Source: Saccharopolyspora galaxeae
GTDB lineage: Bacteria > Actinomycetota > Actinomycetes > Mycobacteriales > Pseudonocardiaceae
Length of the DNA stretch: 64,000 bases
Direction: 5' to 3'
NCBI RefSeq assembly: GCF_016526145.1
Contig: NZ_JADDUE010000015.1
Span: forward strand, 1 to 64,000
Below are positions 7,605-15,561 of this stretch, in pieces (the first letter of the stretch is position 1; the number at the start of each line of letters is the position of its first letter). The translations under genes and the position numbers were made by a program. The notes beneath the pieces were generated by a model. The model searched no databases, was not told the origin of the DNA, and was given only the letters and a program-made list of their open reading frames with translations.

Positions 7605-8756
7605 TCACCCCTCTTCCTCGAGCATCGCGCAGAGCTCGGTGGCGAACCGATACCCGGCCGGGCCCAGCCACGACAGCAGCGCATCTTGGTGGTTGGCACC
7701 GTCGCGGGCCGCTTTGACGGAGGTGGCCAGTGTGATGGCCATGGACTTGTAGGCGTTATAGATCTCGTACCACCGCAGCGTGGCCCGATCGACCTTACGA
7801 CCGGAGTCTCGTTCGTACGCCTCGATGAGTTCGTCTCGCTCAAGCAGACCGCAGACCAGGTCCGTGCCACCCTGGTGTGTCATGTAGAGGCGCTGCGTCA
7901 TCCAGCCGAGATCTTCGTGGTGATCACCGAGGTGCGCCCACTCCCAATCGAGGATTGCGGTGATCCGGCCGGTGGACTCGTCGAAGAGGAAGTTCCCGGT
8001 CCGGTAGTCCCCGTGGACCATGACCGGAGATTCACACACGGGAAGATGACGGCGTAACCACCGGTCCACCACCGCGACTACCGGACTATCCTGCACATGA
8101 TCGTCCCGCCATACTCGCGACATCCAGTTGACTTGCCACAATGCCGCCTGCGTCGTCCCCGGGGCCGGGGCGTGGAAGCTCGGGAGATCGAGCTCTCGCC
8201 AATCGACACGGTGCAGGTCCGCGAGGGTGTGCACGAACTGCGGGGCCAATTTCGCTCGCAGATCCTGCGGGAAAGAGGTGCCCAGTCCCGTGACGTTCGG
8301 CCCCGTAGCCGGAGCCGTTGGCTTGGTGACACCAGCCACGAAGTTCATGATCATGGCCGGCTGCCCCAGACGGGATCCGGACTCGTCGAGCCAGATCGCC
8401 CGCGGCGCCGGCACCCAAGTACTGTAGGTATTCAGGACCTCGAACTCGCGGCGGCGGTCGGTTTCGGCCGCTGTCTCGATCGGGTCGAGCCGCAGCACGT
8501 ACGGCGCGTCGTCGAGCGAGAACAGGAACTGCTCCTTCGACGCCCCACCGCCCATCCGCTGCACATCGCGCACAGTGCTCCTGGGTGACTCATCTGCGAA
8601 GAAGTCCCGCAGAAGATTCTCGACATCCGCAGTATCGATCGGCGAGTACGTGGCGTGGGCAGCGACCTTCTCCGCCTTGCGTCGAAGAAGAGCTCGCACG
8701 CCCGGATCCATCTCGTCGCGATCGAGGACGTGTTCCGCTCCGGCTGTTGGAGCCAT
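7605..8756 (-). CDS. APH-fold phosphotransferase, LvaA/ACAD11-kinase-like
   Basis: A 383-residue kinase of the aminoglycoside-phosphotransferase fold. Brenner's catalytic motif is VHGDYRTGNFLF (about 246-257) and the metal-binding motif is ILDWEWAHLGD (about 268-278). The N-lobe shows GGGASKEQFLF followed by a VLRLD lysine/arginine strand. Proteins of this clade in fatty-acid clusters (mycobacterial FadE36, the kinase domain of human ACAD10/11, LvaA) phosphorylate 4-hydroxyacyl-CoA rather than aminoglycosides. The ATG at 8756 follows GGGG 12 nt upstream. It heads an operon with the helical partner and the CrtC/AttH-like gene. A GGCCAGACC site lies 123 bp upstream. Confidence 0.82.
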   Translation of the reverse strand: MAPTAGAEHVLDRDEMDPGVRALLRRKAEKVAAHATYSPIDTADVENLLRDFFADESPRSTVRDVQRMGGGASKEQFLFSLDDAPYVLRLDPIETAAETDRRREFEVLNTYSTWVPAPRAIWLDESGSRLGQPAMIMNFVAGVTKPTAPATGPNVTGLGTSFPQDLRAKLAPQFVHTLADLHRVDWRELDLPSFHAPAPGTTQAALWQVNWMSRVWRDDHVQDSPVVAVVDRWLRRHLPVCESPVMVHGDYRTGNFLFDESTGRITAILDWEWAHLGDHHEDLGWMTQRLYMTHQGGTDLVCGLLERDELIEAYERDSGRKVDRATLRWYEIYNAYKSMAITLATSVKAARDGANHQDALLSWLGPAGYRFATELCAMLEEEG

Positions 8757-8877
8757 TTCATCAGCCCCTTTGCTGATATTCCGCGACGTAGTGGCGACAT
8801 GGCCGACGATGGACGTTCGGACACTCGGTCCCACGACCGCGCTAGCGCCGACCTGTCACCATCCCGGTCGAACAGTT

Positions 8878-8888
8878 TGGCCAGACCA
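8878..8888. promoter_or_regulatory. FadR-like site TGGCCAGACCA
   Basis: One mismatch from the TGGTCNGACCA core bound by GntR-family FadR proteins. It lies in an AT-rich patch (8875-8912) in front of the kinase operon starting at 8756. It is one of five related sites in the window. Confidence 0.5.
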
Positions 8889-9017
8889 TAAAAATGGTAA
8901 ATGGTTATACCGCAATGTCAACCGCGGGAACAGGAGACCCAACGCCGCCTGCCCTCCCCGGGTTCCAAGAGCAACGCCATGGCGCCAACAGGATGGGCGC
9001 AAAGAAGGAAGCCGGAC

Positions 9018-10238
9018 TCACTGCACGGCGGCGCTCGTCAGCTCGTCCCTGTGCTCGGGCGCCGCGATCGCCGTCAACCGGCGCGCCCGCTGCGGCAGGT
9101 CGCAGCCACGGAGGTCCGCCGTACCGTGTTCGGTGACGACGAAGTCCACATCGGACCGCCCGGTGGTGACAGGTCCGCCGGGCGACGCGACGATCGTGGA
9201 GTCCCCATTTGAAGTCGCCCGGAGCGTGATGATCGACCGCGCGCCCGTGAGCGCCGCGGCGCGCGAGAAGTCGACCTGCCCGCCGACCGCGCCGATGTAG
9301 TCCCCGCGCCGCCGCTCGGCGCACACTTGGCCGGTGAGGTCGACCTCGATGGCGGAGTTGATCGACACCAGCGACCGCAGCCGGGATAGCGTGGTCGGCG
9401 AGTGCGTGTAGCTGGCCGGGCGGAACTCGACGGGCAGGTCCCCGAGGCCGTCGTAGAGCTCGGAACTGCCCAGCGCTGCGCCGGTGACGATGAGGCCGGG
9501 GTCGATCTCCTTGCGCGCACCGGTGAGCACGCCCTTCTCCACCAGCCGCAGCACCCCGTCGGAGATCATCCCGGTGTGGAAGCCGAGGTCCTGGTGCCCG
9601 GACAGCAGGTCGAGCACGGCCCCGGGCAGCGAGCCCACACCCATTTGCAGGGTGTCGCCGTCCTCGATCAGCTCGGCCACGTTCCGCGCGATCGCCTGCT
9701 CGACGTTGTCGGGCGCTCGAGCGGGCGCTTCGCCGATCGGGCGGTCGGTCTCGACCACGGCGGCGAAGCATTCCAGCGGAATGCGCGGAGCGCCCGTGGT
9801 GGCAGGCATCTTCTCGTTGACCTCGGCGATCAGCACTGGGGTGTGGGCGATCGCGTCGGCGATGTAGTCGACCCCGATCCCGAGCGAGCAGGTGCCGTCG
9901 GCAGCAGGTGGGGACACCTGAACGAATCCGACGTCCGATGGCAGCGCTCGCTCCGCAAACAGCCGCGGCAGCGCAGAGTAGTGGCAAGGCACCACGTCGA
10001 GTCGTCCACTCCGGCTGAGGCTGCGCAGCTGGCCGAGGGCACCATAGGAGGACAAGGACACGCTGCGGGGCAGCTCCTGCACCAGCCGCTGGTCCCAGCT
10101 CAATCCACAGAATGCCCACACAGGACCGATTTCGTCGGCTTGGTCCAGCAGCGCGTGCACGAGCGGGGTGGGCTCGGCACCGGCCTGACTCCACCAAACG
10201 CCGGCGCCAGGACCGATGTGGTGTGACAAGTCGATCAC
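9018..10238 (-). CDS. Acetyl-CoA hydrolase/CoA-transferase (4-hydroxybutyrate CoA-transferase-like)
   Basis: A 406-residue family I-type CoA-transferase of the Cat1/Cat2/4-hydroxybutyrate group. It moves CoA from acetyl-CoA or another donor to a short carboxylic acid through a glutamyl-CoA intermediate. The likely catalytic glutamate is in VSINSAIEVDLTGQVCAE in the second half. The C-terminal VTEHGTADLRGC and LTAIAAPEHRDEL motifs are typical. The GTG at 10238 has AGG 9 nt upstream. It follows the acyl-CoA dehydrogenase at 10345-11403 on the same strand after 106 bp and probably shares its promoter. Substrate unknown. Confidence 0.86.
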   Translation of the reverse strand: MIDLSHHIGPGAGVWWSQAGAEPTPLVHALLDQADEIGPVWAFCGLSWDQRLVQELPRSVSLSSYGALGQLRSLSRSGRLDVVPCHYSALPRLFAERALPSDVGFVQVSPPAADGTCSLGIGVDYIADAIAHTPVLIAEVNEKMPATTGAPRIPLECFAAVVETDRPIGEAPARAPDNVEQAIARNVAELIEDGDTLQMGVGSLPGAVLDLLSGHQDLGFHTGMISDGVLRLVEKGVLTGARKEIDPGLIVTGAALGSSELYDGLGDLPVEFRPASYTHSPTTLSRLRSLVSINSAIEVDLTGQVCAERRRGDYIGAVGGQVDFSRAAALTGARSIITLRATSNGDSTIVASPGGPVTTGRSDVDFVVTEHGTADLRGCDLPQRARRLTAIAAPEHRDELTSAAVQ

Positions 10239-10344
10239 GTGCTCACCTGCCTCGTGCGGTTCCGGCCCGAGTGCGCCGCGTGTCCGGTCAGTTTCGAGCA
10301 CAAAGCGAATCTCCCGCCATCAACGCCAAAATGAGCAGAGCGCA

Positions 10345-11403
10345 CTACGCCGCCGGCACCAGCGGCAAGGCCCCTGCCAAGCGCTCGTTCCACGCTTTCG
10401 GTGAACCGAACAGCCGCAGGTCGAGCTTGGCGCGCTTGTAGAACAGGTGGAGGTCGTGCTCCCAGGTGTAGCCGATCGCCCCGTGCATGGTCAGCGCGCT
10501 GTCGGCGGCGCGCTCGGCGCCCGCGCACGCTTGGGCTTTGGCCGCTGCAGCGTGCAGCGCGGCGTCGTCGTGGCCTTGATCGACGGAAGCGGCGGCGTAG
10601 TAGATGAGCGAGCGCGCCGATTCGACGGACACGAGCATGGTGGCGGCGGCGTGCTTGACGGCCTGGAACGAGCCGATCGGAACGCCGAATTGGTGCCGCT
10701 GCTTGCTGTAGTCCACCGCCAGCGTCAGCATCCGCTCCGCAGCACCGAGGCTGTCCGCGGCTACCAGGACGGCCGCTCGCAGAGCGGCGTCAGTGAGGCG
10801 CTGGTCGGCGAGCTCGATCCCGTCGTACCGCGCCAGGTCCGGCACGACGACGTCCGCGACGGACCGGCTGCGGTCGAGCAGCCTGCGGTGCACCAGCTCC
10901 GCCTCCGTCGCGTCGACGACGGTCAGCGACAGCCTCCCGTCGTCGCGCACGGGCACGAGGAACCACCTCGCCCGGTCCGCGCCGAGCACGTTCGGCACGG
11001 TCCCTCCGGCGCGCGATAACGTGCCACCTGCGTCCAAGGGCCGGTCAGAATTCACCGCGAGCGCGGCGAATTCGCCCGAACCGAGGGACCGGGCGGCAAG
11101 GTCGGGAGCCCCGCCGAGCAGGGGCGCGGCCACCACCGCGGCAGCCCATGCGGCCGCGGGAGCCGCGCTGCCGCCCAGCTGTTCAGCCGCGAGTGCCAGC
11201 TCGACCAGTCCACCGGCCTGGCCGCCGCATTCCTCCGGTGAGCCGATGGCGAACCAACCCTCATCGACGAACCGCCGCTCGAAGTTGGACGGATCGCCGG
11301 ATTCCAGCCAGCCGCGCACCGCATCGGTCGAGGCGAACCGTTCGAGCCAGCCCCGGAAGGAGTCCCTGAACAGCTCCTGGTCTTCGGTCAATGTCCACCG
11401 CAT
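10345..11403 (-). CDS. Acyl-CoA dehydrogenase, short FadE (heterodimer-type subunit)
   Basis: A 352-residue acyl-CoA dehydrogenase-fold protein. The C-terminal domain (KQRHQFGVPIGSFQAVKH about 230-247, TMHGAIGYTWEHDLHLFYKR about 303-322) is clear. The middle beta domain is short and lacks the usual EP.AGSD motif, and the C-terminal E-G-T base motif is replaced by LRLFGSP. In Mycobacterium and Rhodococcus such subunits pair with a second FadE to form alpha2beta2 enzymes (FadE28-29, FadE26-27 type), with one active site per dimer. A partner could be the dehydrogenase at 13466-14641 (inference). ATG at 11403 with GGAGG upstream; a GGTCAGACC site lies 74 bp upstream. Confidence 0.85.
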   Translation of the reverse strand: MRWTLTEDQELFRDSFRGWLERFASTDAVRGWLESGDPSNFERRFVDEGWFAIGSPEECGGQAGGLVELALAAEQLGGSAAPAAAWAAAVVAAPLLGGAPDLAARSLGSGEFAALAVNSDRPLDAGGTLSRAGGTVPNVLGADRARWFLVPVRDDGRLSLTVVDATEAELVHRRLLDRSRSVADVVVPDLARYDGIELADQRLTDAALRAAVLVAADSLGAAERMLTLAVDYSKQRHQFGVPIGSFQAVKHAAATMLVSVESARSLIYYAAASVDQGHDDAALHAAAAKAQACAGAERAADSALTMHGAIGYTWEHDLHLFYKRAKLDLRLFGSPKAWNERLAGALPLVPAA

Positions 11404-11476
11404 TCCCGCTCCTCCCGGAGTTCCACGGAGTTCCCGCGGCTGCGCTACGACCGGTTGCGAATCAAATAATACTTTA

Positions 11477-11485
11477 GGTCAGACC
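11477..11485. promoter_or_regulatory. FadR-like site GGTCAGACC
   Basis: Perfect GGTC-A-GACC inverted repeat upstream of the acyl-CoA dehydrogenase starting at 11403. Read on the minus strand, the site is followed 5 nt later by TATTAT, a plausible -10 box, so a bound repressor would block the promoter. Confidence 0.55.
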
Positions 11486-11547
11486 CTTGAACCATAGCTG
11501 CGGGTATGTGACATGCCCCGCAACGCCGCCTCGGAGAGCAGGGTTCG

Positions 11548-13464
11548 TCAGCCGTCGGTTGCTTTCCGGATCTCGTCGATCGCCTCGACGTTCTCGGCGC
11601 CGGAGAGGTCACCGGGGTCCTGATCCAGCGCCACAGCGCGAATCGCGCGGCGGAGGATCTTCGCCGAGCGCGTCTTGGGCAACTGGCCGACCCGGTGCAC
11701 CGCGTTGGGGGCGAACGGCTTCCCCAGCTCTTGGGCGACCATCTCCCGCAACTGGTCCGAGACGTCCCCGCCGGCTCCGGCGGCAGGCACCCAGAACGCC
11801 CACACCGACTCGCCCTTCTTCGGATCGGGCACGCCGACCGCGGCCGCCTCCGACACCGACGGGTGCGCGGTCAACACAGCCTCCACCTCCGCCGGAGCCA
11901 GTCGCTTTCCGGCGATGTTCATGACGTCGTCGGAGCGCCCGCGGATGTACCACTGACCGTCCTCGACCAGCGCGAAGTCGCCGTGCCGCCACATACCCGG
12001 GAACGTCGACCAGTACTCCTCCAGGTAGCGCGCGTCGTCCTTCCACACGCCGCGCGTCATCGCCGGCCACGGCTGGCAGCAGACCAATTCACCTACCTGC
12101 CCGCGCACCGATCGTCCGGCGTCGTCGACCACGTCGACGTCCATCCCCAGCGACGGGCCGCCGAGCGAGCAGCTGCGGATCGGCTCGACCGGGTAGGGCG
12201 ACAGGAACGAGCCGCCGACCTCGGTCCCGCCGGAGAAGTTGATGATCGGCACCTTGCCGTCGAAGACGGTTCCAGCCAGCCACTCGTAGGAATCCGGGTC
12301 CCACGGCTCGCCGGTGGAACCCAGCGCGTGCACCGAGGACAGGTCGTACCGCTCGTGTGCCGGCTCCTGTCCCGTGCGCAGGGAACGGATCAGAGTCGGC
12401 GACACGCCCAGCATGGTCACCCGGTGGCGTTCGGTCAGCTGCCACAGCCGGTCATTGCCCGGCACGTCCGGGGAACCCTCGTAAAGCAGCAGCGTCGCAC
12501 CGTTGGCATGCGTGCCGAAGATGGACAGCGGCCCCATGATCCAGCCCATGTCGGTCACCCAGCAGAACACTCCGCCCGGGCCGACATCGAAGGCGTAGGC
12601 GACCTCGCTGGCCGTCTTGACCAGGAAGCCCGCGTGGGTGTGCACCGCGCCCTTCGGTCGTCCGGTGGTCCCGGAGGTGTAGGCCAGCAGCAGCGTCTCG
12701 GTGGTGCTCATCGCTTCTGCCGGACCGGTTCGCCCACCGGGCAGCTCCGACCAGCGCACGTCCCGCCCGGTGGACGTTTCCGGTGCTGCGCCGAGGTTTC
12801 CGACGAGAACGACGTGCTGCACCGTCGGGCAGGTTTCCACCGCCTCGTCGAGCAGCGATTTCATCGCCACCTCGCGGCGGCGCCGGACCGTACCGTCGGC
12901 GACGATGACGACCTTCGCGTCGGCGTCCTGCAACCGGGCTGCGATCGCGGCCGGTGCGAAACCGGAGAACAGCGGCACCAGCACCGCACCCAGCCGAGCC
13001 ACCGCATAGCAGGCGATGACCGCCTCCGGATTCATCGGCAGGTAAAGGCCGACGGCGTCACCGCGCCCGACGCCGAGCCCGTGCAGCCCGGCGGCCACCC
13101 GTTCGACCTGCTCCTCCAGCTCGCGGAAGGTCAGCGTGCGGGTCGTGCCGTCCTCGGCTTCGTGCACCACGGCCGCTCGCTCCGGCGCCTCGCTCACCCA
13201 CCGGCCGAGGCAGGCATCGGCGATGTTCAGCGCCCCGCCCGGGAACCAGTCAGGGTGCTCGATGCCGGCGGTGGTGTCCACGACGTCCGAGTACGGTCGG
13301 CGGAACGGCAGCCCCAGGTCCTGCACCACGGCGTCCCAGTACCAGCCGATGTCGGCCACCGACCGCGCACGCAACTCATCGATGGACCCGATCCCGTGCG
13401 CTCGCGCCAACCGCGTGACGTTGGCGTTGTCCACGTAGTCGTCGGTGGGCTTCCAGGTGTACAC
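11548..13464 (-). CDS. AMP-forming acyl-CoA synthetase (acetyl-CoA-synthetase-like)
   Basis: A 638-residue ANL-superfamily ligase. It activates a carboxylic acid to its acyl-adenylate and then to the CoA thioester. The P-loop motif is YTSGTTGRPKG (about 263-273). The N-terminal block with HPDWFPGGALNIADACL is of the acetyl/propionyl/acetoacetyl-CoA synthetase type. Later motifs are INFSGGTEVGG, WRHGDFALVEDGQWYIRGRSDD and the C-terminal catalytic lysine region LPKTRSAKILRR. Its GTG start (13464) lies one base after the stop of the upstream acyl-CoA dehydrogenase, with GAGGAG 6 nt upstream, so the two are coupled. The aryl, alicyclic or short-chain substrate cannot be read from sequence. Confidence 0.9.
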   Translation of the reverse strand: MYTWKPTDDYVDNANVTRLARAHGIGSIDELRARSVADIGWYWDAVVQDLGLPFRRPYSDVVDTTAGIEHPDWFPGGALNIADACLGRWVSEAPERAAVVHEAEDGTTRTLTFRELEEQVERVAAGLHGLGVGRGDAVGLYLPMNPEAVIACYAVARLGAVLVPLFSGFAPAAIAARLQDADAKVVIVADGTVRRRREVAMKSLLDEAVETCPTVQHVVLVGNLGAAPETSTGRDVRWSELPGGRTGPAEAMSTTETLLLAYTSGTTGRPKGAVHTHAGFLVKTASEVAYAFDVGPGGVFCWVTDMGWIMGPLSIFGTHANGATLLLYEGSPDVPGNDRLWQLTERHRVTMLGVSPTLIRSLRTGQEPAHERYDLSSVHALGSTGEPWDPDSYEWLAGTVFDGKVPIINFSGGTEVGGSFLSPYPVEPIRSCSLGGPSLGMDVDVVDDAGRSVRGQVGELVCCQPWPAMTRGVWKDDARYLEEYWSTFPGMWRHGDFALVEDGQWYIRGRSDDVMNIAGKRLAPAEVEAVLTAHPSVSEAAAVGVPDPKKGESVWAFWVPAAGAGGDVSDQLREMVAQELGKPFAPNAVHRVGQLPKTRSAKILRRAIRAVALDQDPGDLSGAENVEAIDEIRKATDG

Positions 13465-13465
13465 G

Positions 13466-14641
13466 TCAGCTCCTCGGCATGCCGAGCATCCGCTCGGCGA
13501 CGATGTTGCGCTGGATGAAGGTCGATCCGCCTGCGATCGCGGTGCCGCGCGCTTGGTTCGTCAACCGCAGCCACCGGGAGTCGCCGACCTGCTCGTCGTC
13601 GAGGTCGAACTGACCACCGAGCGAGTCCAGGGACAGCCGGAAGTCCGCCAGGTCCTCCACGAGCGGGCAGAAGTACAACTTGCCGATCGACGCGGCCGGT
13701 CCGGGCGGCCCGCCCTCGGCGGCTTGCGTGATCACCCGCTGGCCGATCAGGTAGTGCGTCAACGCACGGCCGTAGAGGTCGGCCACCTGTTCGCGCAGCT
13801 GCGGATCAGTCCCCAGTGGACGTCCGTCCTCCCCCGTGCGCGCGGCGATGTCTCCGATGATGTCGTCCACTGCGCGCTTGGTGTTGACTCGGCCGGTCGC
13901 GATCGCGACCCGCTCGTAGGACAGCGTGCCCATCGCCACGCGCCAGCCGCCGTCGACCTCGCCGACGACGAGTTCGTCCGGGACGAAGACGTCGTCGAGG
14001 AACACCTCGTTGAACTCGGCTTCGCCGAGCATGTGCGCCAGCGGGCGCACCGTGATGCCGTCGCTGTCCATTGGCAGCAGGAAGTACGTGATCCCCTTGT
14101 GTCGCGGGCCGCCGCCGGTGCGTGCCAGCAAGATCGCGTGCGCGGCGAGTTGGGCCCGGCTGGTCCAGATCTTCTGGCCCTGGATCCGCCAACCGCCGTC
14201 GACCTTGGTCGCGGTGGTGCGCAGCGACGCCAGGTCCGATCCCGATTCCGGCTCGGAGAACAGCTGACACCAGATCTCTTCGCCGGTGAGGATCGGGTGC
14301 AGGAAGCGCTGCTTCTGCGCATCGGTGCCGAAGTCGATGATGGTGGGGCCGGCGAAGTCCTCCCCGATGATGTTGAGGCGTTCCGGCGCTCCGGCCCGGT
14401 CGGTCTCCTCGTTGAAGATCGCCCGCAGCTTCTCGTCGACGCCACCTCCGCCGCACTCCTCCGGCCAGTACAGCCCCGCGTACCCGGCGTCGAAGAGCAT
14501 CTGCTGCCACTGCCGCCAGAACGGCGCCTTGCCTTCCAGATCCGGCGGTTCCGGCCAGGGCAGCTGCGGCAGCGCGGCGGCCAACCACTTCCTGACCTCG
14601 CCCCGGAACCGGGCCTCCGCGGGAGAGTCTGCGAGCTCCAT
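13466..14641 (-). CDS. Acyl-CoA dehydrogenase (FadE17-like, IVD-type Glu)
   Basis: A 391-residue FadE. The FAD/substrate motifs are QLFSEPESGSDLASLRT (about 121-137) and WTSRAQLAAHAILLART. A Glu is present in GTLSYERVAI, the isovaleryl-CoA-dehydrogenase base position, while the C-terminal segment reads AGGSTFIQRNIVAERMLGMPR. The ATG at 14641 is chosen for GAAGGG 7 nt upstream; an ATG at 14656 has no ribosome-binding site. The TATAAT box at 14676-14681 (minus) would start transcription just before it. It is in an operon with the acyl-CoA synthetase and divergent from a MaoC pair. Confidence 0.9.
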   Translation of the reverse strand: MELADSPAEARFRGEVRKWLAAALPQLPWPEPPDLEGKAPFWRQWQQMLFDAGYAGLYWPEECGGGGVDEKLRAIFNEETDRAGAPERLNIIGEDFAGPTIIDFGTDAQKQRFLHPILTGEEIWCQLFSEPESGSDLASLRTTATKVDGGWRIQGQKIWTSRAQLAAHAILLARTGGGPRHKGITYFLLPMDSDGITVRPLAHMLGEAEFNEVFLDDVFVPDELVVGEVDGGWRVAMGTLSYERVAIATGRVNTKRAVDDIIGDIAARTGEDGRPLGTDPQLREQVADLYGRALTHYLIGQRVITQAAEGGPPGPAASIGKLYFCPLVEDLADFRLSLDSLGGQFDLDDEQVGDSRWLRLTNQARGTAIAGGSTFIQRNIVAERMLGMPRS

Positions 14642-14675
14642 GAACGAACCCTTCATCCGTGAACGGTCGAATGGT

Positions 14676-14690
14676 ATTATAGGACAGACC
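14676..14690. promoter_or_regulatory. Promoter -10 TATAAT with overlapping GGACAGACC site
   Basis: On the minus strand the order is TTTTGGTCTGTCC followed directly by TATAAT (14681-14676). On the plus strand TATTAT (14675-14680) precedes the same site, which suits the divergent MaoC genes. The same arrangement recurs nearly base for base at 34005-34021 before the badH-like operon. Confidence 0.62.
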
Positions 14691-14728
14691 AAAATGGGAG
14701 GGTGTCGCGAGCAGGAGGGCTTTCGACG

Positions 14729-15154
14729 ATGACGGCAGAGCCGCTGGACGAGGTCGCCTTCGACGTCGAACGGGGCAAGATCCGCGAGTTCGCCCGGGCG
14801 ACCGGCGCCGCGGACCCGGTCCACACCGACCTCGGTGCCGCGCGCGCAGCCGGTTTCGCCGATGCCCCGGCCACGGCTACGCACGTCGTGGTCGCCGGCC
14901 ATTACCGGGACCAGGCCGCCTTCGTCGCGAAGCTCGGCTTGGCCTTCGAGCGGGTCGTGGTGGGCTCGGTGAAGTGGACCTACCACCGGCCGCCGCTGGC
15001 CGGCGACACTCTCCGCGGTGCCCGCCGGGTCGCCGACGATGCCCGCAAGAAGGGGATGCGGTTCGTGACTCTGGAGACCGAATACCTCGACGCCGACGAC
15101 CATCCGGTAGTCGTGCTCCGGGAAACGTTGATCGAGCGAGGAGATCAGCAGTGA
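14729..15154 (+). CDS. MaoC-type dehydratase, N-terminal-domain subunit (HadA-like)
   Basis: A 141-residue hotdog-fold protein of the FAS1-dehydratase/HadA type. It starts FDVERGKIREFARATGAADPVH and contains a YHRPPLAGDTLRG strand pair. It lacks the catalytic Asp-His hydratase motif, which is supplied by the next gene. The ATG at 14729 has AGGAGG 10 nt upstream. Together the two gene products should form a heterodimeric (R)-type enoyl-CoA hydratase, as HadAB or ChsH1-ChsH2 do in mycobacteria. Divergent from the acyl-CoA dehydrogenase/ligase operon, with a shared operator-like site between them. Confidence 0.85.
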   Translation: MTAEPLDEVAFDVERGKIREFARATGAADPVHTDLGAARAAGFADAPATATHVVVAGHYRDQAAFVAKLGLAFERVVVGSVKWTYHRPPLAGDTLRGARRVADDARKKGMRFVTLETEYLDADDHPVVVLRETLIERGDQQ

Positions 15155-15549
15155 GAGCACCCGTCGCGACAGAGCCCGGCGCGGAACTCCCGACGCGGGA
15201 GGTCGGTCCGGTGACGCAGACCGATGTCGTGCGCTTCGCCGGTGCGGGCGGCGATTTCAACCCGCTGCACCACGACCCCGAATTCGCCCGCTCCGCCGGG
15301 TTCTCCGGTGTGCTGGCGATGGGGCAGATGCACGCCGGCATGTTGGCGGCGTGGCTGACCGACTGGGCCGGGGTGGAGCACCTGCGCGAGTACGAGGTGC
15401 GCTTCGCTGCGCCGGTGTTCCTCGGGGACACGCTGTCGTTCTCCGGCCAGGTGCTGTCGGTCGACGACGGAATCGCCGAAGTGCAGCTCGCCGCAGTCCG
15501 CGACGAGGACATCGTGCTGCGGGCCCGCGCCGCGATCAACACCGGTTGA
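15151..15549 (+). CDS. MaoC-type dehydratase, catalytic subunit (HadB-like)
   Basis: A 132-residue hotdog hydratase. The catalytic Asp and His lie in RFAGAGGDFNPLHHDPEFARSAG (about 29-51), the R-hydratase motif, and GVLAMGQMHAGMLAAW forms the central helix. Its GTG start (15151) overlaps the stop of the preceding subunit (GTGA), giving translational coupling typical of obligate heterodimers. It ends 12 bp before the convergent LuxR-type gene stops. The physiological substrate is probably an enoyl-CoA from the adjacent acyl-CoA dehydrogenases (inference). Confidence 0.88.
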   Translation: MRAPVATEPGAELPTREVGPVTQTDVVRFAGAGGDFNPLHHDPEFARSAGFSGVLAMGQMHAGMLAAWLTDWAGVEHLREYEVRFAAPVFLGDTLSFSGQVLSVDDGIAEVQLAAVRDEDIVLRARAAINTG

Positions 15550-15561
15550 ACCGATGCCGGG

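Noticed and set aside
11695-13518. Long open frame (over 600 codons) opposite the acyl-CoA synthetase
   Set aside because: Antisense shadow caused by high GC content; the translation shows no family signature, while the other strand has a complete ANL ligase.
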